A stretch of DNA of 64,000 nt from Chitinophaga pinensis DSM 2588 (GCF_000024005.1 NC_013132.1:744001-808000), one strand, 5' to 3'; positions 8,939-19,885 are shown, numbered from the stretch's first letter. Notes: a model not told the origin generated them from the letters alone. A program made the numbers and translations.

Positions 8939-10198
8939 CTATTGCAGCTTTTCCAGCGCAGCTTTCAGCTGAGCGATCATTGCCGGGATCTCCTCTTTTA
9001 CGCAGGTACCTACGCTGAGGCGATACCATGGAGATGTTTTAGGAGCACCGAATGCATAGAACGGTACCAGACCCAGTTTCGCTTCGTTCAGGATGTAGGA
9101 GGTAACCGCTGCCTGATCTGCCAGTACGGTACCATCAGCGGTCTTTTTACCTGCCAGATCGATCTTAAGCGTCAGGTAGATAGCTGCCTGTGGAGCGATC
9201 GCTTCTACCGGGTGACCCGCTTTCTTCAGACCGTCAAATCCTTCGTAAATCTTCTGCAGACGCTCTTCTACTTCGCCTTTGAATTGCTTCAGGTAAGCAT
9301 TCACTTCGTCTTTACGACGCAGGTAACGCGCTGCTGCATGCTGTTCTGCCATAGGGCTCCATGCACCTACGTGAGACAGGATAGATTTCATCTTTCCGAT
9401 TACGTGTGCAGGTCCTAAAGCCCAACCAACTCTTACGCCGGTTGCAGCGAATGCTTTACTCATACCGTCGATGAAGATGGTATAGTCTCTCAGTTCCGGA
9501 CGCAGGGAAACCGGTGTGTAGTGCTGTGTCTGACCGAAAGTCAGTACCCAGTACATCTGGTCAAACATTACGTACAGCGGCTTTTCATCAGCGCCACGGC
9601 TCTTGTTTTCAGCAATTACCAGGTCGCAGATCTCTTCCAGCTGTTGCTTACCGAAAGCAGTACCGGTTGGGTTCTGCGGAGAACACAGCGCCAGGAGGGT
9701 AGCACCCTTCAGCAGTGGTTTCAGTTCGGCAGCAGTCGGCATAAAGTCGTTTTCCGGTTTAGTTTCCAGTACAACGTGCTCTGCCTCGAGGAAATGTGTA
9801 TAATGGTTATTGTTCCAGGATGGAGTAGCATAAACTACCTTCTCACCTCTGTCTACAATTGTTCTGAAAGTTGCATAGATAATCGGACGACCACCGCAGG
9901 AGATAACTATTTCCTTCGCCGGATCGTAGTTCAGGTTTTCGTGTTCAGCGATGAACTCACTTACTGATTTTCTCAGTTCAGGAATACCGTCTGCCGGAGG
10001 GTAGTTGGTAAATCCTTCCTTGTAAGCCGTTATGATCTCTTCCTCAAACTCAGCCGGAATTGGGAATACCTTGGGGTCAAAATCCCCAATGGTAAAATTG
10101 TAGATCTTCTCGCCCTTGGCCTGCTTCTCCTTTATCTCACCGGCCAGCTTAATAATTTCAGACCCGATCAACGTTTCGGCTAAATGAGACAGTTTCAT
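8939..10198 (-). CDS. Pyridoxal-phosphate aminotransferase, class I/II (aspartate-aminotransferase-like)
   Basis: 419 residues, fold type I. Visible features: the substrate and cofactor loop NYPPADGIPELRKSVSEF (about 80-97), CSPQNPTGTAFGKQQ with the family NPTG (about residue 175), and the Schiff-base lysine in DGMSKAFAATGVRVGW (about residue 250). Then comes the phosphate-binding Arg of that motif and, near the C-terminus, WYRLSVGTC with the carboxylate-binding Arg. These fit an aspartate/aromatic-type aminotransferase; the amino acid donor cannot be fixed from sequence. A minus-strand TAGCTTTG lies about 45 bp upstream. Confidence 0.92.
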   Translation of the reverse strand: MKLSHLAETLIGSEIIKLAGEIKEKQAKGEKIYNFTIGDFDPKVFPIPAEFEEEIITAYKEGFTNYPPADGIPELRKSVSEFIAEHENLNYDPAKEIVISCGGRPIIYATFRTIVDRGEKVVYATPSWNNNHYTHFLEAEHVVLETKPENDFMPTAAELKPLLKGATLLALCSPQNPTGTAFGKQQLEEICDLVIAENKSRGADEKPLYVMFDQMYWVLTFGQTQHYTPVSLRPELRDYTIFIDGMSKAFAATGVRVGWALGPAHVIGKMKSILSHVGAWSPMAEQHAAARYLRRKDEVNAYLKQFKGEVEERLQKIYEGFDGLKKAGHPVEAIAPQAAIYLTLKIDLAGKKTADGTVLADQAAVTSYILNEAKLGLVPFYAFGAPKTSPWYRLSVGTCVKEEIPAMIAQLKAALEKLQ

Positions 10199-10241
10199 AA
10201 CCCAAAAGAATTTTAGTTTTAAAAATATTTTTTTGCGCCCG

Positions 10242-10249
10242 CAAAGCTA
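10242..10249 (-). promoter_or_regulatory. -7 promoter element of the aminotransferase gene
   Basis: The complement reads TAGCTTTG, a match to the Bacteroidota consensus TAnnTTTG. It would give a leader of about 35-40 nt before the ATG at 10198. The -33 element is not obvious. Confidence 0.5.
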
Positions 10250-10416
10250 AATGATATGAACATCATTTAAAAGAAAGAGCAGATTTTTTCATGTCATATT
10301 AATAAATTGCCAGTTTATTGAATTTCATTCAATAAAAGATCTACTAATCATCGCTTTATCTAACATTGTATTTTCCGGTAATATCTGTAATTAGCGCGAT
10401 ACTTGACATTTCTTTC

Positions 10417-10424
10417 TATCTTTG
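10417..10424 (+). promoter_or_regulatory. -7 promoter element upstream of dnaN
   Basis: TATCTTTG matches TAnnTTTG. It sits in the 347-bp gap between the aminotransferase and dnaN and predicts a leader of about 115 nt. The gap otherwise holds AT-rich sequence and the divergent aminotransferase promoter; no DnaA-box cluster was noticed, so I do not call a replication origin here. Confidence 0.5.
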
Positions 10425-10545
10425 TCCGCATTCTTAAAAAGCCTATTTTTAGTGCGGTTAACAAAATCCGAATTTCGGTCAATCGCCTCACCGGCCATTA
10501 CACGGCTATTTTTGAATAAAGCAAAAAGTAAATACAATATATCAC

Positions 10546-11664
10546 ATGAAGTTTATCGTTTCTTCCTCTACTTTGTTAAAACAATTGCAGCAGATCAGCG
10601 GGGTGATCAACTCTAATACGGTGTTGCCTATATTGGAAGATTTCCTTTTCCTGATCGATAAGAACGAACTGACTGTAGTAGCTACGGATCTCGAGACTGT
10701 GATGAAGGTAAAGCTGGAGGTTGAAGCCAAAGAAAGCGGCCGTATCTGTATCCCGGCTAAGATCCTGATGGATTCACTCAAAAACCTGCCTGACCAGCCG
10801 CTCACGTTTCATATAGATCTTAACTCATACGCGGTTGAAATTACTTCCGACAACGGTAAGTACAAGGTGATGGGAGAGAATCCTGAGAACTTCCCGAAAG
10901 AACCAGCTGCGGATGATACAACTTCATTCACCGTTTCAGCAACAGCCCTGGTTACAGCCATCAACAAAACCCTGTTTGCCGTAAGCAACGACGACCTTCG
11001 TCCTGCCATGACAGGTGTTTTCTTCGAACTGACACCAACCAGCCTCACTTTCGTAGCAACCGACGCTCACCGTCTGGTAAAATACGTTAGAACCGGCGTT
11101 GAATGCCCGAAAGCAGAAACCTTCATCGTGCCTAAAAAACCGCTGAACCTGCTGAAATCCGCATTACCTGACAACGACAGCGAAATTAAAATCGCCTATA
11201 GCCAGAACCACTTCTTCGTAATGCATGATGGCGCCCAGATGATCTGTCGCCTGATCGACGCAAGATTCCCTGACTATAAAGTGGTTATTCCAAAAGATAA
11301 CCCGTACCGCCTGACAGTCGCTAAAAGTGATTTCCAGAACGCGCTGAAACGCGTAAGCGTTTTTGCCAACAAGAGCACCAACCAGGTAGCCCTGAGCATC
11401 ACCGGTAGCGAACTGCAACTATCTGCACAGGACGTTGACTTCTCTTTCGAAGGTAATGAGCGTATGAGTTGCCAGTACACCGGCGACGATATGCAGATCG
11501 CTTTCAACGCGAAGTTCCTGATCGAAATGCTGAACGCAGCAGAAGGTGATGAAATCACGATCGAATTGTCTACACCAACCAAAGCAGGTATCCTGAAACC
11601 TTCTGAAAAAGAAGAAAACGAAGACCTGCTGATGCTGGTAATGCCGCTTATGTTGAATAACTAA
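10546..11664 (+). CDS. dnaN: DNA polymerase III beta subunit (sliding clamp)
   Basis: Ring-shaped processivity clamp of the replicative polymerase. 372 residues, the family's usual length. Starts MKFIVSSSTLLKQLQQISGV and contains the domain signatures LPILEDFLF (about 27-35), RPAMTGVFFEL (about 148), ATDAHRLVKY (about 170) and GRICIPAKILMDSLKNLP. The C-terminus LLMLVMPLMLNN corresponds to the conserved ...MPMR(L) peptide that lines the hydrophobic partner-binding cleft, with Asn in place of Arg. It is a monocistronic unit here: no dnaA, recF or gyrB is adjacent, and a strong terminator follows. Confidence 0.97.
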   Translation: MKFIVSSSTLLKQLQQISGVINSNTVLPILEDFLFLIDKNELTVVATDLETVMKVKLEVEAKESGRICIPAKILMDSLKNLPDQPLTFHIDLNSYAVEITSDNGKYKVMGENPENFPKEPAADDTTSFTVSATALVTAINKTLFAVSNDDLRPAMTGVFFELTPTSLTFVATDAHRLVKYVRTGVECPKAETFIVPKKPLNLLKSALPDNDSEIKIAYSQNHFFVMHDGAQMICRLIDARFPDYKVVIPKDNPYRLTVAKSDFQNALKRVSVFANKSTNQVALSITGSELQLSAQDVDFSFEGNERMSCQYTGDDMQIAFNAKFLIEMLNAAEGDEITIELSTPTKAGILKPSEKEENEDLLMLVMPLMLNN

Positions 11665-11703
11665 GCCGCTGCTCCAACAACTAATAACTAATGTTTATTT
11701 ATA

Positions 11704-11736
11704 AAGCAATCTCTCACAAGGAGATTGCTTTTTTCT
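11704..11736 (+). terminator. Intrinsic terminator of dnaN
   Basis: Ten-bp perfect stem AAGCAATCTC / GAGATTGCTT with a 7-nt loop, followed by a run of T. Confidence 0.9.
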
Positions 11737-11864
11737 TTTACCATAGCCACTTTCAAAAGATTTGTTATTTGAAAAAGTCGTAAATTAATAGCAGCAATAA
11801 GGACAGTAACGACTTGATTTGCCCCAGTTTGATGACCACTATTTCACGTTGAATAATAAACCGC

Positions 11865-12719
11865 ATGGGACCCATCCATGCAGACAAAACTGATTCCCGT
11901 ATGGAAGAATTTTTTAATAATATTCCTCCGTGGTATCGCACCGCCTTTCTCGTAGGTGGACTCGTACTTCTCTGGATGATCGAAGGCGCTATACCCCGCC
12001 TCTCATTCAAAGGAGATCGTTATAAACATGCAGGTACCAATTTGTTCTTTACGTTAACCACAGCCGTCGTTAACCTTGGTTTCGCATTCCTGATCGTCAC
12101 CGCATCAGAATGGACCGCAAAGGCACATTTTGGCCTGTTGTACACCTTTCCGCTGCCCATCTGGCTACACTGCCTGATAGCGGTCATGATGATGGATCTG
12201 GTAGGCGCTTACCTCGTACACGTCATCCAGCATAAAATAGCCTGGATGTGGCACTTCCATAAGATCCATCATATCGATACAGCGGTAGATACCACTACCG
12301 CCCTGAGACACCATCCCGTGGAAAGCATTTTCAGAGTTATCGCCTTACTGCTCGCCATTGTTGTAATGGGCATACCCATCTGGATGGTCATGTTATACCA
12401 GACCATCTCAGCGTTCATGTCACAGTTTAACCATGCGAACATCCGTCTGCCCAAATGGCTGGATAGTACCCTTAGCTACGTCATTGTATCGCCTGACATG
12501 CATAAGGTACATCACAGTCATTATCAGCCGGAAACCGACTCCAATTATGCGAACATTTTCTCGTTCTGGGATCGCCTCTTCGGCACATTCGTGAAAGTAA
12601 AAGATGTAACGCAACTACGCTACGGACTGGATGAGTATCAGGACGATCATTATCAACACATCGGGACACTCCTGAAAGTGCCCTGGGAACAAACCAGGCA
12701 GGAAAAGATTATAAACTAA
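11865..12719 (+). CDS. Sterol desaturase / fatty acid hydroxylase superfamily membrane protein
   Basis: Membrane-bound di-iron enzyme that would hydroxylate or desaturate a lipid or carotenoid. 284 residues from the first ATG; an alternative ATG at 11901 (MEEFFNNIPPWYRTAF) gives 272 residues and may be the true start, as neither has a ribosome-binding site. Hydrophobic segments lie near residues 25-45, 65-85, 100-120 and 165-190. The histidine boxes are visible: HVIQHK, HFHKIHH, LRHHPVES and DMHKVHHSHY, matching the family's HX3-4H, HX2HH and HX2HH pattern. A conserved tail NYANIFSFWDRLFGTF follows. Substrate unknown. Confidence 0.9.
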   Translation: MGPIHADKTDSRMEEFFNNIPPWYRTAFLVGGLVLLWMIEGAIPRLSFKGDRYKHAGTNLFFTLTTAVVNLGFAFLIVTASEWTAKAHFGLLYTFPLPIWLHCLIAVMMMDLVGAYLVHVIQHKIAWMWHFHKIHHIDTAVDTTTALRHHPVESIFRVIALLLAIVVMGIPIWMVMLYQTISAFMSQFNHANIRLPKWLDSTLSYVIVSPDMHKVHHSHYQPETDSNYANIFSFWDRLFGTFVKVKDVTQLRYGLDEYQDDHYQHIGTLLKVPWEQTRQEKIIN

Positions 12720-12747
12720 ATTATTATCACGCTTAATTCATCATCAT

Positions 12748-13005
12748 ATGCAACAGCACACCACGTCCACCCCCACTAAAATAGCCTGCTTCGTTTCCAT
12801 GTTTGCAGGTATATTCTCAGCAGTATATGCCTTCGTCGCAAGGAACCCAAGTACAGCACTCGTATTTGGTGTAGCTGCTATAGTTATCGGCGGACTTTCC
12901 ATCTTAAAAGCCCACAAAAATATCGACGACACACAAGTAGCCACTGCCGGTGTATTCATGGCAGTAGTAGCATGCGCTGTCGCATTGTGGCAAATGTATA
13001 ACTAG
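12748..13005 (+). CDS. Small integral membrane protein (85 aa)
   Basis: Not assigned to a named family. Two to three hydrophobic helices: about residues 11-30 (IACFVSMFAGIFSAVYAFVA), 36-52 and 66-84, with a short polar loop KAHKNIDDTQ. It starts 28 bp after the hydroxylase gene in the same direction and may be co-transcribed with it. Confidence 0.7.
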   Translation: MQQHTTSTPTKIACFVSMFAGIFSAVYAFVARNPSTALVFGVAAIVIGGLSILKAHKNIDDTQVATAGVFMAVVACAVALWQMYN

Positions 13006-13032
13006 TAAGTTCATGACTACTATAATCTGTTT

Positions 13033-13074
13033 ACAGGCAGCAGGCAGTATAACGCGATACTGTTTGTTGCCTGT
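13033..13074. terminator. Hairpin between convergent genes (possible bidirectional terminator)
   Basis: acaggca at the left pairs with tgcctgt at the right, with a weaker inner stem ggcagta/tactgtt. It lies in the gap between the convergent genes ending at 13005 and 13089. No long T-run is present, so the call is tentative. Confidence 0.45.
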
Positions 13075-13088
13075 GGACTATGGTAGAC

Positions 13089-13589
13089 TTACTTCCTTTT
13101 TTTGTCCGCCTTTTTATATTCTTCGAGGTATCCCTCCGCAGCTTTGATAGGAAACAGCACTAACGAAGTATCTGTCAGCGCCCTGATAAGTGTAGTATCT
13201 ATGACAACGGCAGAATCCTTCTGCCGCGTACCCTCTATGTGACTCCAGAACAACAGCGTATCATGTGAAACACTCCACTTGTCATACACCATTGAATAAG
13301 TATTGATAGACGTAATCGTCCCCTTCTTCTTTAACTGAAAACCCTGTGTCGCTTTATCAACCCCAGGTACCGGTTGCAGCCACTTTCCCAGCAACTGCTC
13401 CTCACTGTATGAAACCGTATCTGCCTTTATCATTGCAACAGAATCAATGACCGTTTCCGGCGTTACAGTATCCGGTACATCTATCAGACTGCTGTCTTCC
13501 ACTTCAACAGTTGTTGTAGAAGGAGCAGGCTGCTGACATGATGTAGCTATAACTGTACAGATCACTGACAAAAGCAGACTTTTTTTCAT
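13089..13589 (-). CDS. Lipocalin-like lipoprotein
   Basis: 166 residues. A lipoprotein signal MKKSLLLSVICTVIATSCQQ has a lipobox (IATSC), so acylation at Cys18 is likely. A Thr/Val/Asp-rich linker (about 22-60) precedes a globular part beginning LGKWLQPVPG. The pattern LGKW...GFQLKKKGTITSINTYSMVYDKW is that of the lipocalin-type beta-barrel family frequent in Bacteroidota. Ligand unknown. A -7 element lies only 5 bp upstream of the ATG, predicting an almost leaderless mRNA. Confidence 0.75.
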   Translation of the reverse strand: MKKSLLLSVICTVIATSCQQPAPSTTTVEVEDSSLIDVPDTVTPETVIDSVAMIKADTVSYSEEQLLGKWLQPVPGVDKATQGFQLKKKGTITSINTYSMVYDKWSVSHDTLLFWSHIEGTRQKDSAVVIDTTLIRALTDTSLVLFPIKAAEGYLEEYKKADKKRK

Positions 13590-13594
13590 AGCTC

Positions 13595-13602
13595 CAAAGA
13601 TA
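13595..13602 (-). promoter_or_regulatory. -7 promoter element of the lipocalin-like gene
   Basis: The complement reads TATCTTTG, a perfect TAnnTTTG match, ending 5 bp before the ATG. Transcription would begin at or within a few bases of the start codon. Confidence 0.5.
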
Positions 13603-13639
13603 GGAATACTAGTTTAACAATTTTAACTACCTTTAAGGC

Positions 13640-13731
13640 ACTTTAGGGGTGTTTCCCGGGAACTAAAACAACCGGGAAGCTGAGATGAGACCCTCAGACC
13701 TGATGCAGTTCATACTGCCGTAGGAAAAAGT
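13640..13731 (+). ncRNA. TPP (thiamine pyrophosphate) riboswitch
   Basis: The aptamer is recognised by its conserved segments in order: ggggtg, a GC-rich variable stem (tcccgg/ccggga), the thi-box core GCTGAGATGAGACCC, then ACCTGATGCAGTT, catactgc and GTAGGAAAA. The outer helix P1 can form from ACTTT (13640) and AAAGT (13727-13731). A TACCTTTA close to the -7 consensus sits at 13628-13635, which puts the start of transcription at the aptamer's 5' end. A following hairpin, TTACCTG (13731-13737) with CAGGTAA (13756-13762), overlaps the 3' side of P1 and may be the expression platform. It controls the thiamine operon. Confidence 0.93.
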
Positions 13732-13827
13732 TACCTGACCTGATACACGTTATCACAGGTAAACATAGCTGAATTCTCCATCCTTTCCATCCTTAAAGTT
13801 TATTGTTCAACTAAATTCCCTGCAAAC

Positions 13828-14031
13828 ATGGAAGTGCTTGTAAACAATAAACTTTATGCGGTGCAGCCAGGAACAACTGTCGCTGCCCTCTTACAGTTTA
13901 TCCAACTATCATCAGAAAAAGGCGTAGCCATCGCCGTCAACAGCCAGGTTATACCAAAGACCTCCTGGCCCGATCAGACCTTGCAGTCCGCTGATAAGGT
14001 CACGATCATCCGTGCCACGCAGGGAGGATAA
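13828..14031 (+). CDS. thiS: Sulfur carrier protein ThiS
   Basis: Carries sulfur as a C-terminal thiocarboxylate for formation of the thiazole ring of thiamine. 67 residues, beta-grasp fold; begins MEVLVNNKLYAV and ends IIRATQGG with the essential terminal Gly-Gly. It is the first gene of the operon, about 95 bp after the TPP aptamer. Activation normally needs a ThiF adenylyltransferase, which is not in this cluster. Confidence 0.93.
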   Translation: MEVLVNNKLYAVQPGTTVAALLQFIQLSSEKGVAIAVNSQVIPKTSWPDQTLQSADKVTIIRATQGG

Positions 14032-14163
14032 TCCAACGACCTGTTGTACACAAAAGAATTGCTGATGGACCTGCATTGCCATAAGGGCATTGTCATGCCC
14101 ATACGTGAACACATTGTACACCAGCCACCCTGCTATTCAACATTTTTCCAACTTAATTCCTGA

Positions 14164-16013
<1,850 letters not shown>

Positions 16014-16014
<1 letters not shown>

Positions 16015-16628
16015 TGATACAGATCATCACACCTCCTGCCTGGCTGCCGGAAGAAACGCTTTACTGGCAACAGCTGCTCGATGAAGGCGCTGACAGCATC
16101 CTGCTACGCAAACCAGGATGGTCGGCCGCTGATTATGAACAGCTGTTGCTGGCAGCAGACGCCTCCTGTTACAGTAAACTCATGATCGCCGGGCATCCGG
16201 CGCTTTGTGAGAAGTATGGTTTGCAGGGCATACACTTCAGCGAAAATGCGGGCAGTCTGCTAACAGCAGCCGATATCGCTACCTACCGGCAGCAAGGCTG
16301 GCTGCTCAGCACCAGTGTGCATACAACAGCCGCTTTACAGACAGCTGATGTTCACTGGGGCCAGCAGTTGCTGGCGCCTATCTTTGACAGCATCTCCAAA
16401 CCAGGTCATAATAGCTTGTTCAGGGAAGATTTCAAACTGTCTAAGGGAGCTTACCAGGGTAAGGTACTGGCGCTGGGAGGAATAGATCATAATACCGCAA
16501 TAAAAGCCCGCAATATGCAGTTTGACGGGATTGCCCTTCTGGGCGCCATCTGGCAGCAACCTGCGACAGCAATCAGCAGGTTCCGCCACATCCGGAAGCT
16601 ATGGCACAACACCGCCCATTTGTCTTAA
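16014..16628 (+). CDS. ThiE/TenI-like thiamine phosphate synthase homologue (divergent)
   Basis: TIM-barrel protein of the ThiE/TenI family, 204 residues. Recognisable pieces: DSILLRKPGWSAADYEQLL (start of barrel), LQGIHFSENAG (cf. ThiE GxHLGQ), STSVHTTAAL, WGQQLLAPIFDSISKPGH (cf. ThiE VGPIFPTxTKP) and VLALGGIDHNTA. The second Lys/Arg and the canonical HLGQ are altered, unlike the more canonical ThiE encoded at 17365. It may be a TenI-type thiazole tautomerase or a second thiamine phosphate synthase; sequence alone does not decide. Its end overlaps thiD by 28 bp. Confidence 0.8.
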
Positions 16629-17368
16629 GCCTCGCCGGTCTTGATCCTTCCGCAGGAGCAGGTTTACTGGCAGATATCAAAACGTTTGAGGCACTGGGTA
16701 CCTACGGACTCGGTGTGTGTACCGCCCTGACCGTACAAACGGATACGCGGTTCGTATCTGCCGAATGGCAGTCTGCTGCACAGATCATCGCACAGGCGCA
16801 ACCTTTACTGGAAAGCTTTCCTGTACAATACTGCAAGATCGGTATCATGAAAGATGTGCATACCATGCTGGAAGTCATCAATGCTATCAGGGCCATCACA
16901 CCGGATATCCGGATCGTACTGGATCCTGTTCTCAAAGCCAGTGCCGGATACACCTTTCATGATGATACACGTCTGAGTGCCTGGAAATCGGTATTACAGC
17001 AGTTATACCTGTTGACGCCCAATCTCCAGGAAGCATTGCTGTTAAGCGGAGAAAGGGAGGGACAAACCGCAGCCCGCGTATTATCGGCTTATTGCGCAGT
17101 ACTATTGAAAGGCGGACACCGGGAAGATAAACCCGGCATTGACAGCCTGTATTTATCTGCACAGAACGACACAGATAAAGTACTCGATATACCTGCCGGC
17201 AAAGGAAAGGTATATCCGAAACACGGATCAGGTTGCGTGCTGAGTGCAGCTATCACCGCACAACTGGCTGCCGGTGTTCCTTTATCAACCGCCTGCATAA
17301 CGGCCAAACTGTACACAGAAAAGTTTCTGGCCAGTCATTCATCACTATTAGGTTATCACAACTCATGA
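16601..17368 (+). CDS. thiD: Hydroxymethylpyrimidine/phosphomethylpyrimidine kinase ThiD
   Basis: Ribokinase-fold kinase phosphorylating HMP to HMP-pyrophosphate. 255 residues. Begins ALVLS-like FVLSLAGLDPSAGAGLLADIKTF with the substrate-binding GxDPSAGAG motif at about residues 13-21. It continues YGLGVCTALTVQ, IRIVLDPVLKASAG (about 105-118), LLTPNLQEALLL and the C-terminal anion-hole motif KHGSGCVLSAAI with the catalytic region GSGC. ATGA overlap with thiE indicates translational coupling. Confidence 0.95.
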   Translation: MAQHRPFVLSLAGLDPSAGAGLLADIKTFEALGTYGLGVCTALTVQTDTRFVSAEWQSAAQIIAQAQPLLESFPVQYCKIGIMKDVHTMLEVINAIRAITPDIRIVLDPVLKASAGYTFHDDTRLSAWKSVLQQLYLLTPNLQEALLLSGEREGQTAARVLSAYCAVLLKGGHREDKPGIDSLYLSAQNDTDKVLDIPAGKGKVYPKHGSGCVLSAAITAQLAAGVPLSTACITAKLYTEKFLASHSSLLGYHNS

Positions 17369-17979
17369 TCAGCTCATTGCATTACATATCACAGCAAACG
17401 GCCGGTGCGACTCACCTGGACAACATACAGGAAGCCTGTGAGGCCGGTTGCAGATGGATACAGCTCCGCATCAAAAACGAAGCGTCCGAAACAATACTCA
17501 GCACAGCCATGACGGCAAAAGCCATCTGTTCGAAGTACAATGCCACATTGATCATCAATGATCATCCTGACATTGCAAAGAAAGTAGGGGCACATGGCGT
17601 ACATGTCGGCAAGCTGGATATGACCGTAGCAGAAGCACGTGTCCTGACCGGTGAAACATTTATCATTGGTGGCACAGCCAATACATTGGAAGACATTCTC
17701 GTTCACGTAAAAGACGGCGCAGATTATGTCGGAGTCGGCCCTTACCGCTTTACCAGGACAAAAGAAAAACTCAGTCCTATACTCGGACTGGAAGGTATTG
17801 CCGGTATCATGCAGTCGCTCAAGGATATGGGCATCCATATTCCGGTCATTGCGATCGGCGGGATACTGGCAGAAGATATACCGGCGCTCATGGCGACAGG
17901 TATACATGGTATTGCTGTCAGTGGATTAATCACGCACGCTGCAAATAAATCTCAAACCGTATCATCACTTACAATATGA
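17365..17979 (+). CDS. thiE: Thiamine phosphate synthase ThiE
   Basis: Joins HMP-pyrophosphate and thiazole phosphate to thiamine phosphate. 204 residues from the ATG at 17365, chosen because it overlaps the thiD stop as ATGA and begins directly with the barrel ([11 protein letters not shown]). An upstream in-frame start inside thiD would only add non-homologous residues. Seen: WIQLRIKN (about 24-31), [21 protein letters not shown] (about 60-80; HVG for the usual HLGQ), [26 protein letters not shown] (the family GPxxxTxTK motif) and VIAIGGI (phosphate-binding loop). It overlaps thiG by ATGA. Confidence 0.92.
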   Translation: MISSLHYISQQTAGATHLDNIQEACEAGCRWIQLRIKNEASETILSTAMTAKAICSKYNATLIINDHPDIAKKVGAHGVHVGKLDMTVAEARVLTGETFIIGGTANTLEDILVHVKDGADYVGVGPYRFTRTKEKLSPILGLEGIAGIMQSLKDMGIHIPVIAIGGILAEDIPALMATGIHGIAVSGLITHAANKSQTVSSLTI

Positions 17980-18749
17980 CACCTCTCGTTATAGCAGGAC
18001 ATACCTTTTCCTCACGGCTGTTTACAGGTACGGGTAAATTCTCTTCCCCTGGTATCATGGAAGCGGCCTTACTGGAATCGGGCTCCGAATTGGTTACCGT
18101 AGCATTGAAAAGGGTAGATGTGCATAACCAGTCAGACGACATGCTGCAACATGTACATCATCCGCAGTTAAAACTATTGCCCAATACTTCCGGAGTAAGA
18201 ACAGCAAAAGAAGCTGTTTACGCAGCACAACTGGCCAGGGAAGCACTGGAAACAAACTGGCTGAAGCTGGAGATACATCCTGATCCCCGGTATTTACTTC
18301 CCGATCCGATAGAAACGCTGAAAGCAGCAGAAGAGCTGGTAAAACTCGGTTTTATCGTATTGCCTTATGTACATGCCGACCCGGTGCTTTGTAAGCGGCT
18401 GGAAGAAGCAGGTACGGCGGCAGTGATGCCGCTTGGTGCACCGATAGGTAGTAATAAAGGTCTGAAAACAATCGACTTTTTAGAGATCATCATTGAACAG
18501 AGTAATGTACCTGTCGTGGTGGACGCCGGTATTGGCAGTCCGTCGGATGCGGCAAAAGCCATGGAGATCGGTGCGGATGCCGTGCTGGTCAACACAGCTA
18601 TTGCGGTGGCAAAAGACCCGGTATTGATGGCGCGTGCTTTCAGACAGGCTGTAATTGCCGGCAGACAAGCCTATGAAGCAGGACTCCCTGCCGTACGCCG
18701 GGAAGCAGTAGCTTCCAGTCCGCTGACAGGTTTCCTTGATGAAGTATAA
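17976..18749 (+). CDS. thiG: Thiazole synthase ThiG
   Basis: Builds the thiazole phosphate ring from deoxyxylulose phosphate, dehydroglycine and ThiS thiocarboxylate. 257 residues, normal length. Seen: RLFTGTGKF (about 13), [12 protein letters not shown] with the Schiff-base-region lysine (ALKR, about 43), [15 protein letters not shown] (about 70), [16 protein letters not shown] with the KLEI catalytic strand (about 98), [11 protein letters not shown] (about 155) and [28 protein letters not shown] (about 180-210). It overlaps thiE and is followed 11 bp later by thiH, its usual partner. Confidence 0.97.
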   Translation: MTPLVIAGHTFSSRLFTGTGKFSSPGIMEAALLESGSELVTVALKRVDVHNQSDDMLQHVHHPQLKLLPNTSGVRTAKEAVYAAQLAREALETNWLKLEIHPDPRYLLPDPIETLKAAEELVKLGFIVLPYVHADPVLCKRLEEAGTAAVMPLGAPIGSNKGLKTIDFLEIIIEQSNVPVVVDAGIGSPSDAAKAMEIGADAVLVNTAIAVAKDPVLMARAFRQAVIAGRQAYEAGLPAVRREAVASSPLTGFLDEV

Positions 18750-18760
18750 ATCCATTCACC

Positions 18761-19870
18761 ATGTCAGGATTCAAAGACATTTTTGACCAGCACGACTGGG
18801 ACGATATAAAAGTCTCCATTTATGCCAAAACAGCCCGTGATGTAGAAGCTGCGCTCTATAGTAACAAACGGACGCTGGAGGACTTTAAGGCGCTGATATC
18901 ACCGGCTGCGGCGCCTTATCTTGAACAGATGGCCCAACTCAGCCGGCAGCTGACGCAACAACGTTTTGGCAACACCATGCAATTGTACATACCGCTGTAC
19001 CTCAGTAATGAATGTCAGAATATCTGTACCTACTGCGGTTTCAGTCTGGATAACAAGATTGCCAGAAAGACGCTGAATAAGGACGAAATACTGCGGGAAG
19101 TAGCCGTTATTAAGGCAATGGGATACGATCATGTATTGCTGGTAACCGGAGAGGCAAATCAGACGGTAGGGCTGCAGTATTTCCAGGAGGCACTGGAGAC
19201 CATCCGGCCGCATTTTGCGAACATTTCCATGGAGGTACAACCCATGGACGAAGCGGACTATGCAGCGCTAAAACCTCATGGTTTGCATGGCGTGCTCGTC
19301 TACCAGGAAACCTATCATCAGGCAGATTATAAGCTGCATCATCCAAAGGGTAAGAAATCCAACTTCCACTACCGGCTGGATACACCGGACAGGCTCGGCA
19401 GAGCAGGTATCCACAAAATGGGGTTGGGGGTGCTGATCGGACTGGAAGACTGGCGTACAGACAGCTTCTTTACGGCCTTACACCTGCAATACCTGGAAAA
19501 GACCTACTGGCAAACAAAGTACAGTATTTCATTTCCAAGGTTGCGCCCCTGTTCAGGCGGATTGCCTCCTAAAGTGGAAATGAACGACCGGGAACTGGTA
19601 CAGCTGATCTGTGCCTACCGGCTACTGGATCAGGAAGTGGAATTAAGCCTCTCTACCCGCGAAACGCCGAGGTTCCGGGACAATGTTATCAAACTGGGTA
19701 TTACAGCGCTCAGTGCAGGCTCTAAAACGAATCCCGGAGGGTATGCCACGGATCTGTCTTCCCTGGAGCAATTTGAGATATCGGATGACCGTAGTCCGGC
19801 GAGCATCGGTGGTATGCTGCGGGCGCAGGGATATGAGCCGGTCTGGAAGGATTGGGACGAAGGCTATTAA
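18761..19870 (+). CDS. thiH: 2-iminoacetate (dehydroglycine) synthase ThiH, radical SAM
   Basis: Cleaves tyrosine to dehydroglycine and p-cresol by radical-SAM chemistry, the anaerobic route to thiazole precursors. 369 residues. The CX3CX2C cluster motif is in SNECQNICTYCGFS (about 84-97), followed by VLLVTGEANQT, YQETYHQADYKLHH and the tail ALSAGSKTNPGGYA. The presence of thiH rather than thiO (glycine oxidase) indicates the tyrosine-dependent route. It is the last gene of the operon. Confidence 0.96.
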   Translation: MSGFKDIFDQHDWDDIKVSIYAKTARDVEAALYSNKRTLEDFKALISPAAAPYLEQMAQLSRQLTQQRFGNTMQLYIPLYLSNECQNICTYCGFSLDNKIARKTLNKDEILREVAVIKAMGYDHVLLVTGEANQTVGLQYFQEALETIRPHFANISMEVQPMDEADYAALKPHGLHGVLVYQETYHQADYKLHHPKGKKSNFHYRLDTPDRLGRAGIHKMGLGVLIGLEDWRTDSFFTALHLQYLEKTYWQTKYSISFPRLRPCSGGLPPKVEMNDRELVQLICAYRLLDQEVELSLSTRETPRFRDNVIKLGITALSAGSKTNPGGYATDLSSLEQFEISDDRSPASIGGMLRAQGYEPVWKDWDEGY

Positions 19871-19885
19871 AGAGTATAATAAGGT

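Noticed and set aside
10199..10545. Possible replication origin next to dnaN
   Set aside because: No dnaA, DnaA-box cluster or AT-rich unwinding repeats were recognised; dnaN alone is not evidence.
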